Shown here piece by piece: positions 23,999 through 32,781 of a DNA stretch of 34,133 nucleotides; the first letter of the stretch is position 1; every line of letters starts with the position of its first letter. Location of the stretch: positions 1-34,133 of the forward strand of contig CAMNGU010000013.1 of NCBI GenBank assembly GCA_946538525.1. Direction: 5' to 3'. Below the pieces are notes generated by a model that worked only from the letters and a program-made list of their open reading frames with translations, searched no databases and was not told where the DNA came from. A program made the position numbers and the translations under genes. The stretch is from an uncultured Lachnospiraceae bacterium (GTDB lineage Bacteria; Bacillota; Clostridia; Lachnospirales; Lachnospiraceae).

Positions 23999-26114
23999 TT
24001 TTTTCGCCCTCCTTTTCTGCTCTAATACTATACTTTAGACACACTAGAAATTCCTTTAATAGAAGCATCTGACAGTTTTCGTTTCTATATGAACTAATCG
24101 AATAACTCTCTTCAAACTCTTTGATCATCCTATTTGTCTCATCATCTGTATTATCTCGTATAAATCTAATTATCTTTTTAGCTCTCTCTTTCTTCTCCTT
24201 TTTCTCTTCTGAAACTTTATCATATCTTCGAATTACTGATTCTTCTACTCCCTCAAGAGATGAATTCTCACTACACATAAGGATCATATTGCTAACAGTA
24301 GGTCTATATGCTTCTTTCTTCTTTCTATCAAATCCTTTTATAAAATCTTTAAGAATCTTGCTAGCATAGAAAGGAACATATTTGGCAAATAGCATATCAG
24401 CAATATCTTTAGCTAACTTATTCTCTGATACATCAACTACAACCAAGTCTTTTATTTCGCTATCTGACTCAAGCTTATATTCTTTATCCTTATTTACATT
24501 GACTATGGATACTTCTCCCAAACCCTCGACAGTTCTTTCTCCTATCACAAAGTTCTCTGGAATAGTTATATTCTGAGCCTCTTTAAATTTAATCTTTACA
24601 AAGCTGCCCTTCTCAAAAACTCCGACGATTGGTTTTCTGTATCCCCAGGTAACATTAAAGCCCCCTATCTGACCATAATTTATAAAACTCTTAACATCTT
24701 CTATAAGATCTTCTTTGTCTCCTTTTATTCCAAGACACGATAATATCTCATCCACAAGAACATCTTGATTCATTGAATACATCGCGTTATCATCGTAAAT
24801 CAATGCAGGAGATTCAAGTTTAATATTCAGCTCCTTAACGGGCTCTTCCACTTTTTCTGTCTTGCAAATCTCACTCTTCACCAAATTGATTTCTACCAGG
24901 CCATATTCAGACATTCTTGAATATCCAATATATGCTTTAGAATCTTTTGAAATCAACTCAGAAATCTTCTCAATTTGTTCCGGAGCACCATGAATAAATC
25001 CACAAAACTTCTGCCCTTCACATATCGAAGACATAGAATAGAAATCACTGTTACCATCATTTTTTACGGACCTGCCGATAGACTTATCTTCAGGTCTTCT
25101 ATGATGATATCTGTCCTCCATCTTAACAGTTGTCTTCTTTATTATCTTTCCATCTTTCACTGATACATAGCAATGCTTTACCTGATTGAGCTGACGAGAT
25201 TCCTTATCCGATTGATCAACAACTGCACTATCAATGATAGTTTTATCATCATCCTTTACAGCATATAAAGATGCTGGAACCTCTACCATTCGTTCATCTC
25301 CATCTGCTATATAAGCATTCGAGAAGAACATTTTATTATTCTGTAGAAAGTCAGTAATATCCTCACCTGACTTCTTCAGTCTTTCAGCTATTATCCCTAA
25401 AACCTTGCTGCCTTCTATATAATCAAGCGATCGAGCTTCACCACCATTAATACTTTTTACGATTACTGGTTCTTTTAAATCAATGGTGTAATAAAGCCTA
25501 TTTGCTTCACTTTCTGGCTTAAATGAAGTAACCGAATCACCACCTTCTTTTTCCTTAAGAGAACACTTTACTTCACCTAAACCTCTAGTTCTAGAAATTC
25601 CCATATGTCTTAAAGCGACAATACACTTTTTAAGACTTTCCGCCATGGAGTCGTCCATTATCTCTATATCAGCAATAAACATATTTCCTTTTTTCACAAC
25701 TCTCATGCTTCTAAGTGATGTCTCATCAGCAACACCCTTGTCATAATCTACGCTTGTCTGAGTTCTAACATATGTATAAAGATTAAGGACATTTTGAGGA
25801 TGATAAAGCTTACTATCATTATTCTTTATCTCCTTACGGAACTCGTCTATCCCATCCAAATATGCGTCTGAAACTCTGATCTGCCCAACAGCATTCCCTT
25901 CTGCTCCAAATAGTTCATCAGCTTTTACGCCTAACCCCATATCTTCTAGTTCTAAAGCAATTTCCCTGAGACATCCTTTAATTCTTTTAGCTGGTATATA
26001 TGGAAAACCATAAGAATCATAAACAACTTCTGTATCGAGAGAACTGTTATATACTCCACCATCTGATACACACATATCACTTAATAAATTAATCGATAAA
26101 ACATATTTACTCAT
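23991..26114 (-). CDS. csx10: Cas7-Csx10 (Cas5-like) RAMP fusion
   Basis: 707 residues from the ATG at 26114. Residues ~2-187 are a Cas7-like RAMP domain (GFPYIPAKRIKGCLREI near 36-52, LFGAEGNAVGQI, and loop SRTRGLGEVKCSL ~174-186). A second RAMP unit from ~205 to ~560 (YIEGSKVLGIIAERL, IGYSRMSEYGLVEI, VIGERTVEGLGEVSIV) fits Csx10, the III-D Cas5 equivalent that caps the complex at the crRNA 5' handle. The last ~140 residues are mainly helical and lysine-rich. No separate small subunit gene exists, so this tail may replace Cas11; that is inference. The start region overlaps the cas10 stop. AGGAGG lies 12 bases before the ATG and 9 before an in-frame GTG one codon earlier, so either could be used. 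Confidence 0.78.
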   Translation of the reverse strand: MSKYVLSINLLSDMCVSDGGVYNSSLDTEVVYDSYGFPYIPAKRIKGCLREIALELEDMGLGVKADELFGAEGNAVGQIRVSDAYLDGIDEFRKEIKNNDSKLYHPQNVLNLYTYVRTQTSVDYDKGVADETSLRSMRVVKKGNMFIADIEIMDDSMAESLKKCIVALRHMGISRTRGLGEVKCSLKEKEGGDSVTSFKPESEANRLYYTIDLKEPVIVKSINGGEARSLDYIEGSKVLGIIAERLKKSGEDITDFLQNNKMFFSNAYIADGDERMVEVPASLYAVKDDDKTIIDSAVVDQSDKESRQLNQVKHCYVSVKDGKIIKKTTVKMEDRYHHRRPEDKSIGRSVKNDGNSDFYSMSSICEGQKFCGFIHGAPEQIEKISELISKDSKAYIGYSRMSEYGLVEINLVKSEICKTEKVEEPVKELNIKLESPALIYDDNAMYSMNQDVLVDEILSCLGIKGDKEDLIEDVKSFINYGQIGGFNVTWGYRKPIVGVFEKGSFVKIKFKEAQNITIPENFVIGERTVEGLGEVSIVNVNKDKEYKLESDSEIKDLVVVDVSENKLAKDIADMLFAKYVPFYASKILKDFIKGFDRKKKEAYRPTVSNMILMCSENSSLEGVEESVIRRYDKVSEEKKEKKERAKKIIRFIRDNTDDETNRMIKEFEESYSISSYRNENCQMLLLKEFLVCLKYSIRAEKEGEKNE

Positions 26115-27777
26115 CACTATCACCAGCCTCCTGTTCTCTCATACTTTTGCTCTCATAGTATTTAAACTGCGGAGAATAATAGTCTAATATTTCCAAAGCA
26201 TCATACCATTTGGCTATCTTACTTCCATCTTCTTCAAGATACATATCAAACTTACCATCAGGCATCGTATGTTTTCTTGATTTCAAAAATTCAACATAGC
26301 TTTCTATCACTCCTGAACCTTCAGGATATATATTTCTTATTTCTTTACTTATGCTTCTTGGAAGCTTCTTGGTATCCTTAAAATATTGGATTGCTTCCTC
26401 TAACTCACTCAGCTTATGAACATCTGAAATCCTATTTTCAAATACGCTGTAACATTCTGCTGCATTTTTATGTTGCTCTATTGAAACATAATAAGGTCTT
26501 CTATACAGAATTTCGTTTTCAGCGGTGACATACTCTCCCGCTCTCACATTTTCCAAGTCAATCGCTTGAATATTTTTACAAATCTGATAATCTACCCAAT
26601 TGGATATCACGCCATCTATCTTATTGGCCTTTGCATATTTCTTAGCACTATCACAACAGGATTCAGCTTCATCATATGCTACATAGAATGGAAAATGACT
26701 TGTGAAAAATGCTATTCCAGCGCACACGCTGAAACCATATTTTTTCAAAAACGCAATCTCCTCAAGTCCATCCTCATTCTTGATCATGGTTCTATCTGAA
26801 ATAGCATTACAATAATAATTTACTGTATCTATAGCGATACCCGCATTACATATGTATGTAATATCATCACCTGCAACAAGTATTTTCAAAACAAAGTTAT
26901 TATTTTCTTTATCATCAATGGAACCAGTTTCATTGTAATAAGATACCATCTCATTAAAAACGGATTTATAGCTATTACTAATATTGAAGGAGATTTCTCT
27001 TACCTTGTTTACCGCCTTCTCATAATCAGTTATATCCTGTACAAGCTCTCTAATCCTAAGTCCCATATTGTTTCCATCAATATGAACTACCGCAAGATTA
27101 CTATCTTTTCCCTTCTTGGTAACATAGTGATCAAATTTCTTATCAACATTTTTCTCAATAGAACTCTTTTTTTCATCTTTTCTCTTCTTTATAGATGTCT
27201 CTTTACTAAGATTATCTTCTGTTTCAATTGGATATCCGGTTTTTATTTCCATCTTCATAATAGGAAGTGTTCCAAGTGGCGATGAGTTGATCATCTTTGC
27301 CTTAATAGAAGCAAGCTTCTTATTTACCTCGCTATAGTCATTTGCATAATTATCAGATTTATTTATAAATGCAATAGCAAGCTGAAGAGAATAAGTATTC
27401 TCTAAAATATACTTAGACATTAACTTATTTATCTCAAGACATAGTTCTCCACTACTAAAAAGAAATGACGCATTTCCACCGCCAGAAAAAAGGATCTGAA
27501 TATCATTATCATTATTTGAATACTTAATTGGACCATTTCCATCAAACCATTTTATTTCTGTTTTTATGTTTTCATATCCTGATCTGCTCTTAACTATACT
27601 TATTGCCGATTCCATAGCATCAACAATAATATTTTCGATCAGTTCGGAAGCACCCCTGGCATCTTGAACTTTTATCGTTTTAAAAATATACTTTTGAATT
27701 CCCCTAACATCATACATTGCTAGCACAGGTTCATTCATATTAACCACTTTATGATCATTTACCTTTATATCTGTCAT
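26107..27777 (-). CDS. cas10: Cas10 without HD domain
   Basis: Large subunit of the type III complex, only 556 residues. It opens directly with the first palm domain (VLAMYDVRGIQKYIF at 18-32, GASELIENII, then LFSGGGNASFLF at 96-107). The second palm has the metal-binding HIDGNNMG (232-239, Asp234) and AGDD (302-305) where most have GGDD. No N-terminal HD nuclease is present, so it should not cut DNA. The paired Asp304-Asp305 are kept and two CARF effectors are encoded upstream, so cyclic oligoadenylate synthesis is likely retained. The C-terminal ~150 residues form a helical domain. It lies 64 bases after the TM1812-like gene and overlaps the Csx10 gene. A poor RBS (GGGAGATAAGG) precedes the ATG. 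Confidence 0.87.
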   Translation of the reverse strand: MTDIKVNDHKVVNMNEPVLAMYDVRGIQKYIFKTIKVQDARGASELIENIIVDAMESAISIVKSRSGYENIKTEIKWFDGNGPIKYSNNDNDIQILFSGGGNASFLFSSGELCLEINKLMSKYILENTYSLQLAIAFINKSDNYANDYSEVNKKLASIKAKMINSSPLGTLPIMKMEIKTGYPIETEDNLSKETSIKKRKDEKKSSIEKNVDKKFDHYVTKKGKDSNLAVVHIDGNNMGLRIRELVQDITDYEKAVNKVREISFNISNSYKSVFNEMVSYYNETGSIDDKENNNFVLKILVAGDDITYICNAGIAIDTVNYYCNAISDRTMIKNEDGLEEIAFLKKYGFSVCAGIAFFTSHFPFYVAYDEAESCCDSAKKYAKANKIDGVISNWVDYQICKNIQAIDLENVRAGEYVTAENEILYRRPYYVSIEQHKNAAECYSVFENRISDVHKLSELEEAIQYFKDTKKLPRSISKEIRNIYPEGSGVIESYVEFLKSRKHTMPDGKFDMYLEEDGSKIAKWYDALEILDYYSPQFKYYESKSMREQEAGDSDE

Positions 27778-27783
27778 CGCACC

Positions 27784-27852
27784 TTATCTCCCTATTACAA
27801 ACTTTTTATATCTTGCCATTCCATAATGCATATAATTCGGATCAAGCATCAT
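27784..27852 (-). CDS. Candidate 22-residue small ORF between the CARF gene and cas10
   Basis: ATG at 27852 overlaps the TGA of the TM1812-like gene and opens 22 codons (start MMLDPNYMHYG, end KKFVIGR), stopping 6 bases before the cas10 ATG. GAGGTGATC, a nine-base match to the anti-Shine-Dalgarno complement, lies upstream, though 12 bases from the GAGG core to the ATG is long. It fills the gap between the two genes exactly and could couple translation. It may also be chance. Confidence 0.3.
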   Translation of the reverse strand: MMLDPNYMHYGMARYKKFVIGR

Positions 27853-29416
27853 GTACACTGATCACCTCTATTTTTTCTCCACTCTTGTTCAAAACATTTT
27901 TCAACTGATTAAGATATATTTCTAACTGAACCTCTAATTTATTATTCATAACAGTATAGTTTTTATATGACACATGATTTATTTGATTTCTAATATTCTT
28001 TATCTTTTTATGACTTTGTATCAACCTAAATACACTATCTGTCGCCGTAATTTTTATCTTCTTTCTATAGCTTGTATCATTTATTATTTTTCCTCCGATG
28101 AAATCATTATTCCCCACTATTCTAATAAATCTCACCACACAAACATTAAATACTGTATGAACAGGTTCATTTCCACTTCGTTTTACTATGTTATCAATAT
28201 AATCTTGATCTAAGCTATAACTAAACATATGACAATCTTCAAGTAAGTAGGGAACAAAACTCTCTATCATAGTTATCAATTGCTGATAATATCCTTTCGA
28301 ATAAGTCCACCGCATCATCTCTATAATATATTTCTTAATATCTGTATTCTTATACTCAATAAAGTTATAGTCATTTACTATTTCGTCAAAAAAGAGTCTT
28401 AAATACTCATCATTTAGAACTTCTTTTCCTTTTCGTTTTATATCATAAAGATCATCCAAACCTTTCTGGAAATTAGCAATCTGATTGGTCTGAATACCCA
28501 TAGAAATATGGTTTAAACACTCAAGAAAATCTTTATCATTTTCAGCTAATTCATAAGCGCCCTGTGCATCCTCTAGACCATAATACTTTTTAAGCGAATC
28601 CATCTTTCCATAATTTCTTAATTCATTTATACCTGATACGAAGTTTTCAACCCCTCGTTGCGCTGGTTTTATGGCAGCTTTTCCGTCGTAGTATTCAATA
28701 ATATTCTTCTCAATATGTACATTTGATGCATCCCTAATAAGAGACATTATCATATCAAGATATGAAGGAATCTCTCTAAACCCACCATTATTGTAATAAT
28801 GAATACGAGTTTGATCATGTTCTGAAATACTTCTTATAACACTTATGACCTTCGAAACAGCCTGTGCTATTCCAGACTCAGACTTATCTTCTACCGAAAC
28901 ATATATAATGCGTGGATTGTCTGACTTCTCAATATCACTAAAACTATCAGCCATTTCACTCCATTTATTCAAAATGTTTTCTTTGACTTCAGTATTCTTT
29001 AGGATATTTCCTCTTTCTAAGATTTTTTTCACAAAATCCTTTTCTGAGGAACTGATTTCATAGAATTCTTCATCTTCATTATTACTTTCTGCCCTAACAA
29101 TTATTGGGGTCTTTTTCTCAATGGCAGTACTATTAGTAAATAAAACTATTGCGTAATCCAATCCATTTTTCCCTAATGTAGCTCGGTCTTTTATAAAGCC
29201 TACTTCCTGCTGGTAGTAGTATTTATATGTTTCTTGATCAACACTAATAACATTTGTATTAACATATTTTTCCTCGCCTCTAGGCTTTGTATATGTACTT
29301 AGCGCAAAGAGAGCAACTTCCTTTAAATCGATTCTTTCTTCAAGCTTCGGAAATATGTCTTCCGAATAAAACTTATCTATATATTCTTCTTCTGATCTAA
29401 GATTATTTATCCCCAT
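27842..29416 (-). CDS. CARF-HEPN ribonuclease, TM1812/Csx1-like
   Basis: 524 residues. The N-terminal ~250 residues fit a CARF-type sensor of the TM1812/Csx1 group: strands VALFALSTYTK (~34-44), a RIIYVSVEDKSESGIAQAV helix start (~169-187), and the ligand-loop motif HYYNNGGFREIP (206-217), where relatives have D.THG.R or T.GGFR. The C-terminal part is helical and holds a HEPN catalytic motif RNQINH (Arg476-His481). Such proteins bind cyclic oligoadenylate made by Cas10 and then cut RNA without sequence selection. It follows the other CARF-HEPN gene by 68 bases; a 6-bp hairpin (GATGGT/ACCATC) lies ahead of its GGGAGGAG RBS. Confidence 0.83.
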   Translation of the reverse strand: MGINNLRSEEEYIDKFYSEDIFPKLEERIDLKEVALFALSTYTKPRGEEKYVNTNVISVDQETYKYYYQQEVGFIKDRATLGKNGLDYAIVLFTNSTAIEKKTPIIVRAESNNEDEEFYEISSSEKDFVKKILERGNILKNTEVKENILNKWSEMADSFSDIEKSDNPRIIYVSVEDKSESGIAQAVSKVISVIRSISEHDQTRIHYYNNGGFREIPSYLDMIMSLIRDASNVHIEKNIIEYYDGKAAIKPAQRGVENFVSGINELRNYGKMDSLKKYYGLEDAQGAYELAENDKDFLECLNHISMGIQTNQIANFQKGLDDLYDIKRKGKEVLNDEYLRLFFDEIVNDYNFIEYKNTDIKKYIIEMMRWTYSKGYYQQLITMIESFVPYLLEDCHMFSYSLDQDYIDNIVKRSGNEPVHTVFNVCVVRFIRIVGNNDFIGGKIINDTSYRKKIKITATDSVFRLIQSHKKIKNIRNQINHVSYKNYTVMNNKLEVQLEIYLNQLKNVLNKSGEKIEVISVHDA

Positions 29417-29484
29417 TCTTTATCTCTCCTCCCTTTTGGGATGGTTCTACCATCATAAAAAACTATTAGATCTTGCGATTATTT

Positions 29485-31554
29485 CTACATTAGATTTATT
29501 CCGAGATCATCTTTACATTTTTCTAACCAAGCAAGTATCTTATCAGCCAAGGCCTCAAGCTTGTCATCCCCTCTATATATATCAAACTTAGGATCGTCAG
29601 GATGAGCCTCTGCATTTCTAAAAAGCCTGGCTTCTTCTCTTAGCTCCTTCAGCCCACTGATAAACTCATTACATTTATTCTCATCTCCACCAACTTTACT
29701 CTTATCTACCTTTATACATTCTGGAAGAGAGTATTCCGGAATCAAAAATTGAATATATTCCACATCCATACATTTTTTTAATTCGTCTTTATATGCTGCT
29801 TTATCACTTATATATAATTTTTCCAAATTATCAACAAACTCATTTACCGTTTTAAGATAATATACTTTGACATCCTCACATATCTTTCCATATGTAGTAA
29901 TAAATGCAAATGGAAATCCTTGATTGAAGTATATATTTCTAAGAACTTCATATTCTATGACATCATCAATACTCTTTATCTCAAATTTCTTATAAAGGCT
30001 AATCTTTTTATTTTTTAATTCATTTATGAAAAACTCATTATGAATATAATTGGCTCCTTTAAGCTGGAATCTAGGTTCTCTTTTTCCGCCGAATTTATCC
30101 TTATATAGTTTATTATCAATTTTTTTCAAATTTTTATAATGATTACTTGGCGATTCATTTATATTCGAATTTAGATATTTACACATGTCTAATACAAAAT
30201 AAACCACACCACTCTTAAACCTTTTGTTATCGTCCTTTCTATAGTACCAATTCATACATTTGATAATATCGGCTATATTTTCATTTTCATTATCAGCACT
30301 TAATATTTTCTTTTCACATAAACTTCCAATAATTCCTTCATGGAATTTCTTAATAAATACATCTGGTTTAGCTTCTTTATTATTTGTCTTTTTCTGTTCC
30401 TTATATTCCGACACACTATTCGAAAGCGCAGTTTTATCATATCTATTGATAGCGCTGCTTATCATATTAACAAGAGACAAACCTTGCAAAGATGTTGCTA
30501 TCTCAATATCATCTTCAAGTATCATTCTTGATTTTTCAAGATAAGCTTTCTGCTTTACAATCTTGTCATCACTAAGTTTTTTCCCAGCATCCTTGTAATA
30601 TCTATCTATCAAATCAAGAGATAATTCCTCTTTTTTCAAACACTCATTAATCCTGCTATTCTCCTCACTAAAAAGAGAGATAAACATTAGATCAGATTTT
30701 GAATCGGCAATCTTAAACAGCTCATAATTCCTGGTCCAATCAAGAATTACAGCCTCTTCACCTTTCATAATACTAGAATATAAAACCTTCTTTACCTCAG
30801 CCATTTGATTCTGCTCATACCATCTTGACATAAGCATCGCAACAACACTGGTGATTCTTGTTCCACCAGTAATATCGATATAAATATTCATTTTGTCATT
30901 ACGGACAGACTGCTGACTTTCAATATTCCTCTTAATAACTTCTATATCTGGATTATCATCCATAATGATAGGCTTACCATTATCAATCCTACATGCAGCT
31001 TTGATATATTCTTCTATAACATCCTCATTAACAATCCCAGTACTTTCACAATAACCGTTTGTCCTCATCCAAGATGTTATCTGTTCTTTCTTTCCATCTG
31101 TTATCGCCTTATATATCCTCTCCCTAATTATCATTTCAATATAGTCATATGCAGAAATGTTTTCGAATGATACTGATTTTTCAACCACTTCATTCTTATC
31201 TGTATCATAGTCGAACCCCTGAATACCACTAATGTAATTTAGATAAATATCTTTATCAGCCCTTTCCATTCCCCCTCTAAGAATTTTTCCACTGGAGTCG
31301 TACTGAATCTCACTGATGTCCACTTGTTCTATAGTTTTAGGACTACAGAAGATAACATACTTATCAAACAACAGACCTTGCTCAAGAAGATTATCAATGG
31401 CACATCTGATTCCTGGCTCACCAGAAAAATATCCTGGATAAGATTTTCCTTCAACCAGATTCCCACTTTCATCCCTAAAAGAATAATTAAGTTTCTTAAA
31501 GTTTCTAATATTTATATTACTTAATGCTGTCATAAAAAAATTTTTATTACTCAT
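29485..31554 (-). CDS. CARF-HEPN ribonuclease, Csm6/Csx1-like
   Basis: 689 residues. The CARF domain shows the family signature IYIDITGGTRITSVVAML around 224-241, with DITGGTR (227-233) forming the ligand loop. An internal region (~300-420) is helical and charged. The C-terminal HEPN domain has RNAEAH (Arg646-His651), the R-X4-H RNase motif. It is expected to degrade RNA when activated by cyclic oligoadenylate from Cas10. It is the first large gene of the operon. The ATG at 31554 has GGAG nine bases upstream. A T-rich tract (TTTTTTATTTTTT) precedes it, after the 41-codon small ORF. The two CARF-HEPN proteins in the operon are too diverged to be a recent duplication. Confidence 0.85.
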   Translation of the reverse strand: MSNKNFFMTALSNINIRNFKKLNYSFRDESGNLVEGKSYPGYFSGEPGIRCAIDNLLEQGLLFDKYVIFCSPKTIEQVDISEIQYDSSGKILRGGMERADKDIYLNYISGIQGFDYDTDKNEVVEKSVSFENISAYDYIEMIIRERIYKAITDGKKEQITSWMRTNGYCESTGIVNEDVIEEYIKAACRIDNGKPIIMDDNPDIEVIKRNIESQQSVRNDKMNIYIDITGGTRITSVVAMLMSRWYEQNQMAEVKKVLYSSIMKGEEAVILDWTRNYELFKIADSKSDLMFISLFSEENSRINECLKKEELSLDLIDRYYKDAGKKLSDDKIVKQKAYLEKSRMILEDDIEIATSLQGLSLVNMISSAINRYDKTALSNSVSEYKEQKKTNNKEAKPDVFIKKFHEGIIGSLCEKKILSADNENENIADIIKCMNWYYRKDDNKRFKSGVVYFVLDMCKYLNSNINESPSNHYKNLKKIDNKLYKDKFGGKREPRFQLKGANYIHNEFFINELKNKKISLYKKFEIKSIDDVIEYEVLRNIYFNQGFPFAFITTYGKICEDVKVYYLKTVNEFVDNLEKLYISDKAAYKDELKKCMDVEYIQFLIPEYSLPECIKVDKSKVGGDENKCNEFISGLKELREEARLFRNAEAHPDDPKFDIYRGDDKLEALADKILAWLEKCKDDLGINLM

Positions 31555-31610
31555 CCGTTATCTCTCCATTTAAAAAATAAAAAATCCCCTAGTAACACAA
31601 AAAGCAGCTT

Positions 31611-31736
31611 TTATAAACCTTCCGGAATATAAAACCCACTTAACCGCCTAATCACCAGAGAATCTGAAAATTTATATTCTTTTACTATGTCGTTTACTAT
31701 ATAAAAAAAACTTCTATATATTCTGTCGTTACCCAT
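31611..31736 (-). CDS. Candidate 41-residue small protein at the head of the CRISPR operon
   Basis: Starting at ATG 31736 (AGGGGA RBS about 7 bases upstream) the product begins MGNDRIYRSFFYIVNDIVKE and ends GFYIPEGL, a basic amphipathic helix plus tail. The frame is open further upstream to 31844, but that part overlaps the promoter at 31789-31799. It is the first translatable unit after the promoter and precedes the Csm6-like gene by 56 bases including a T-rich run. It could be a leader peptide, a small regulator or a missing small subunit; 41 residues is too short for a normal Cas11. Confidence 0.45.
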   Translation of the reverse strand: MGNDRIYRSFFYIVNDIVKEYKFSDSLVIRRLSGFYIPEGL

Positions 31737-31788
31737 ATAGTTTTCCCCTAAATCACCATCCCCATGGCATATAAACTCCATATTGAGA

Positions 31789-31799
31789 ATTATACCACA
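31789..31799 (-). promoter_or_regulatory. Extended -10 promoter of the type III operon
   Basis: Minus-strand TGTGGTATAAT: consensus -10 (31789-31794) with extended TGG, identical to the cas6 element at 13320-13330. Transcription should start near 31782. No clear -35 box is present. It drives the operon down to the terminator at 19814-19843. Confidence 0.72.
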
Positions 31800-31879
31800 T
31801 CCATCTTTTGATTTCATAAATTTTGCACATATTATATATATCAAATATTATCAAAATATCACTTTCAAATACTTATTCT

Positions 31880-32692
31880 TCACTTCATCGTAACCCCCCA
31901 AGCAGCCTCCAGACTTTCTGTAGCGCAAAGGAAGCCAGAGTTATGACAGAATGAAAGACCTTTTATCCCCGTCAGTTCTTCTAATTCTTCTCTTGTCTTT
32001 CCTCTCCATTCAATAGGAAAACTTACATCTGTCTCATTTCCATCCTTATGTGGTACTGTCTGAATATTAAAGCCACCACGCGCTGATTTATAGATCACAT
32101 AATCAATATCTGTATCCTTAAGTGCTTCTCTCCAAGGAACATATTCGCCAATATATAAGGTCTTTCCTACTGCCTCACTAAGTTTTTCTTTTACAATACT
32201 GTTCGCTTCTCTCTTTGACTGAATATGCTTAAACTGTGTTTCAAGTGTAAACATAGCAAACTCTACCGCCTTACTGAAAGCCTCATCCGAAGATACTTCT
32301 TCATTCCATTCTGGATTCATATCATGTATTAAAGAAGAAATGGGATTTCTACCTCCAGTATTATCTGTAAGATCTATCATCTGAACAAATTCCTTATCAA
32401 AAGCATCCGCATCTTTTTTATCCATTACATAGCAACCAAACCTCTCCCATACCAGACCAAAAGCTGCATATGGAACACCGTTTTCTCTCACTCTTGCATC
32501 TGCCTGATGATGATCAAATTCACCGAATCCAATATCGTAAACGATTCCCTCAAAATCTTCCGGAACAGCAAATCCTCTTTCCCATGTAAAGTCTACATTA
32601 AGAATTTTTAATAATGCAGTTGTAAATACATCGTCTGCATGAAAAATCCCACCATGCGTAAATCCTTTGTCTGGAAATAATTTGTTGTTCAT
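31880..32692 (-). CDS. MYG1 family (UPF0160) predicted nuclease
   Basis: 270 residues, recognised as MYG1/UPF0160: THGGIFHADDVFTTALLK (12-29; His13, His18, Asp20, Asp21) and DIGFGEFDHHQ (53-63; Asp60-His61-His62) are the DHH-like metal-binding motifs; the C-terminal half includes the family's GLSFCHNSGFLCA segment. Eukaryotic MYG1 is reported as a 3'-5' RNA exonuclease; bacterial members are uncharacterised. It lies between the CRISPR operon promoter and the large array, on the same strand as both. AGGAGG is ten bases or so ahead of the ATG. A TATACT box at 32759-32764 may be its -10. It may be a bystander; a role in RNA clean-up is only a suggestion from position. Confidence 0.88.
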   Translation of the reverse strand: MNNKLFPDKGFTHGGIFHADDVFTTALLKILNVDFTWERGFAVPEDFEGIVYDIGFGEFDHHQADARVRENGVPYAAFGLVWERFGCYVMDKKDADAFDKEFVQMIDLTDNTGGRNPISSLIHDMNPEWNEEVSSDEAFSKAVEFAMFTLETQFKHIQSKREANSIVKEKLSEAVGKTLYIGEYVPWREALKDTDIDYVIYKSARGGFNIQTVPHKDGNETDVSFPIEWRGKTREELEELTGIKGLSFCHNSGFLCATESLEAAWGVTMK

Positions 32693-32781
32693 TTCTTTTT
32701 TCCTCCTAATAAATTGATCTATTAATTTTTTAACTATTTTTCCTCCGTTTCAAATAAGAGTATATTCGATTCTATAAAGAT

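Noticed and set aside
29481-29488. GTAGAAAT (minus strand) at the stop of the Csm6-like gene, matching the start of the CRISPR repeat
   Set aside because: Only eight bases match and the rest of the repeat, including the stem, is absent. Taken as coincidence.
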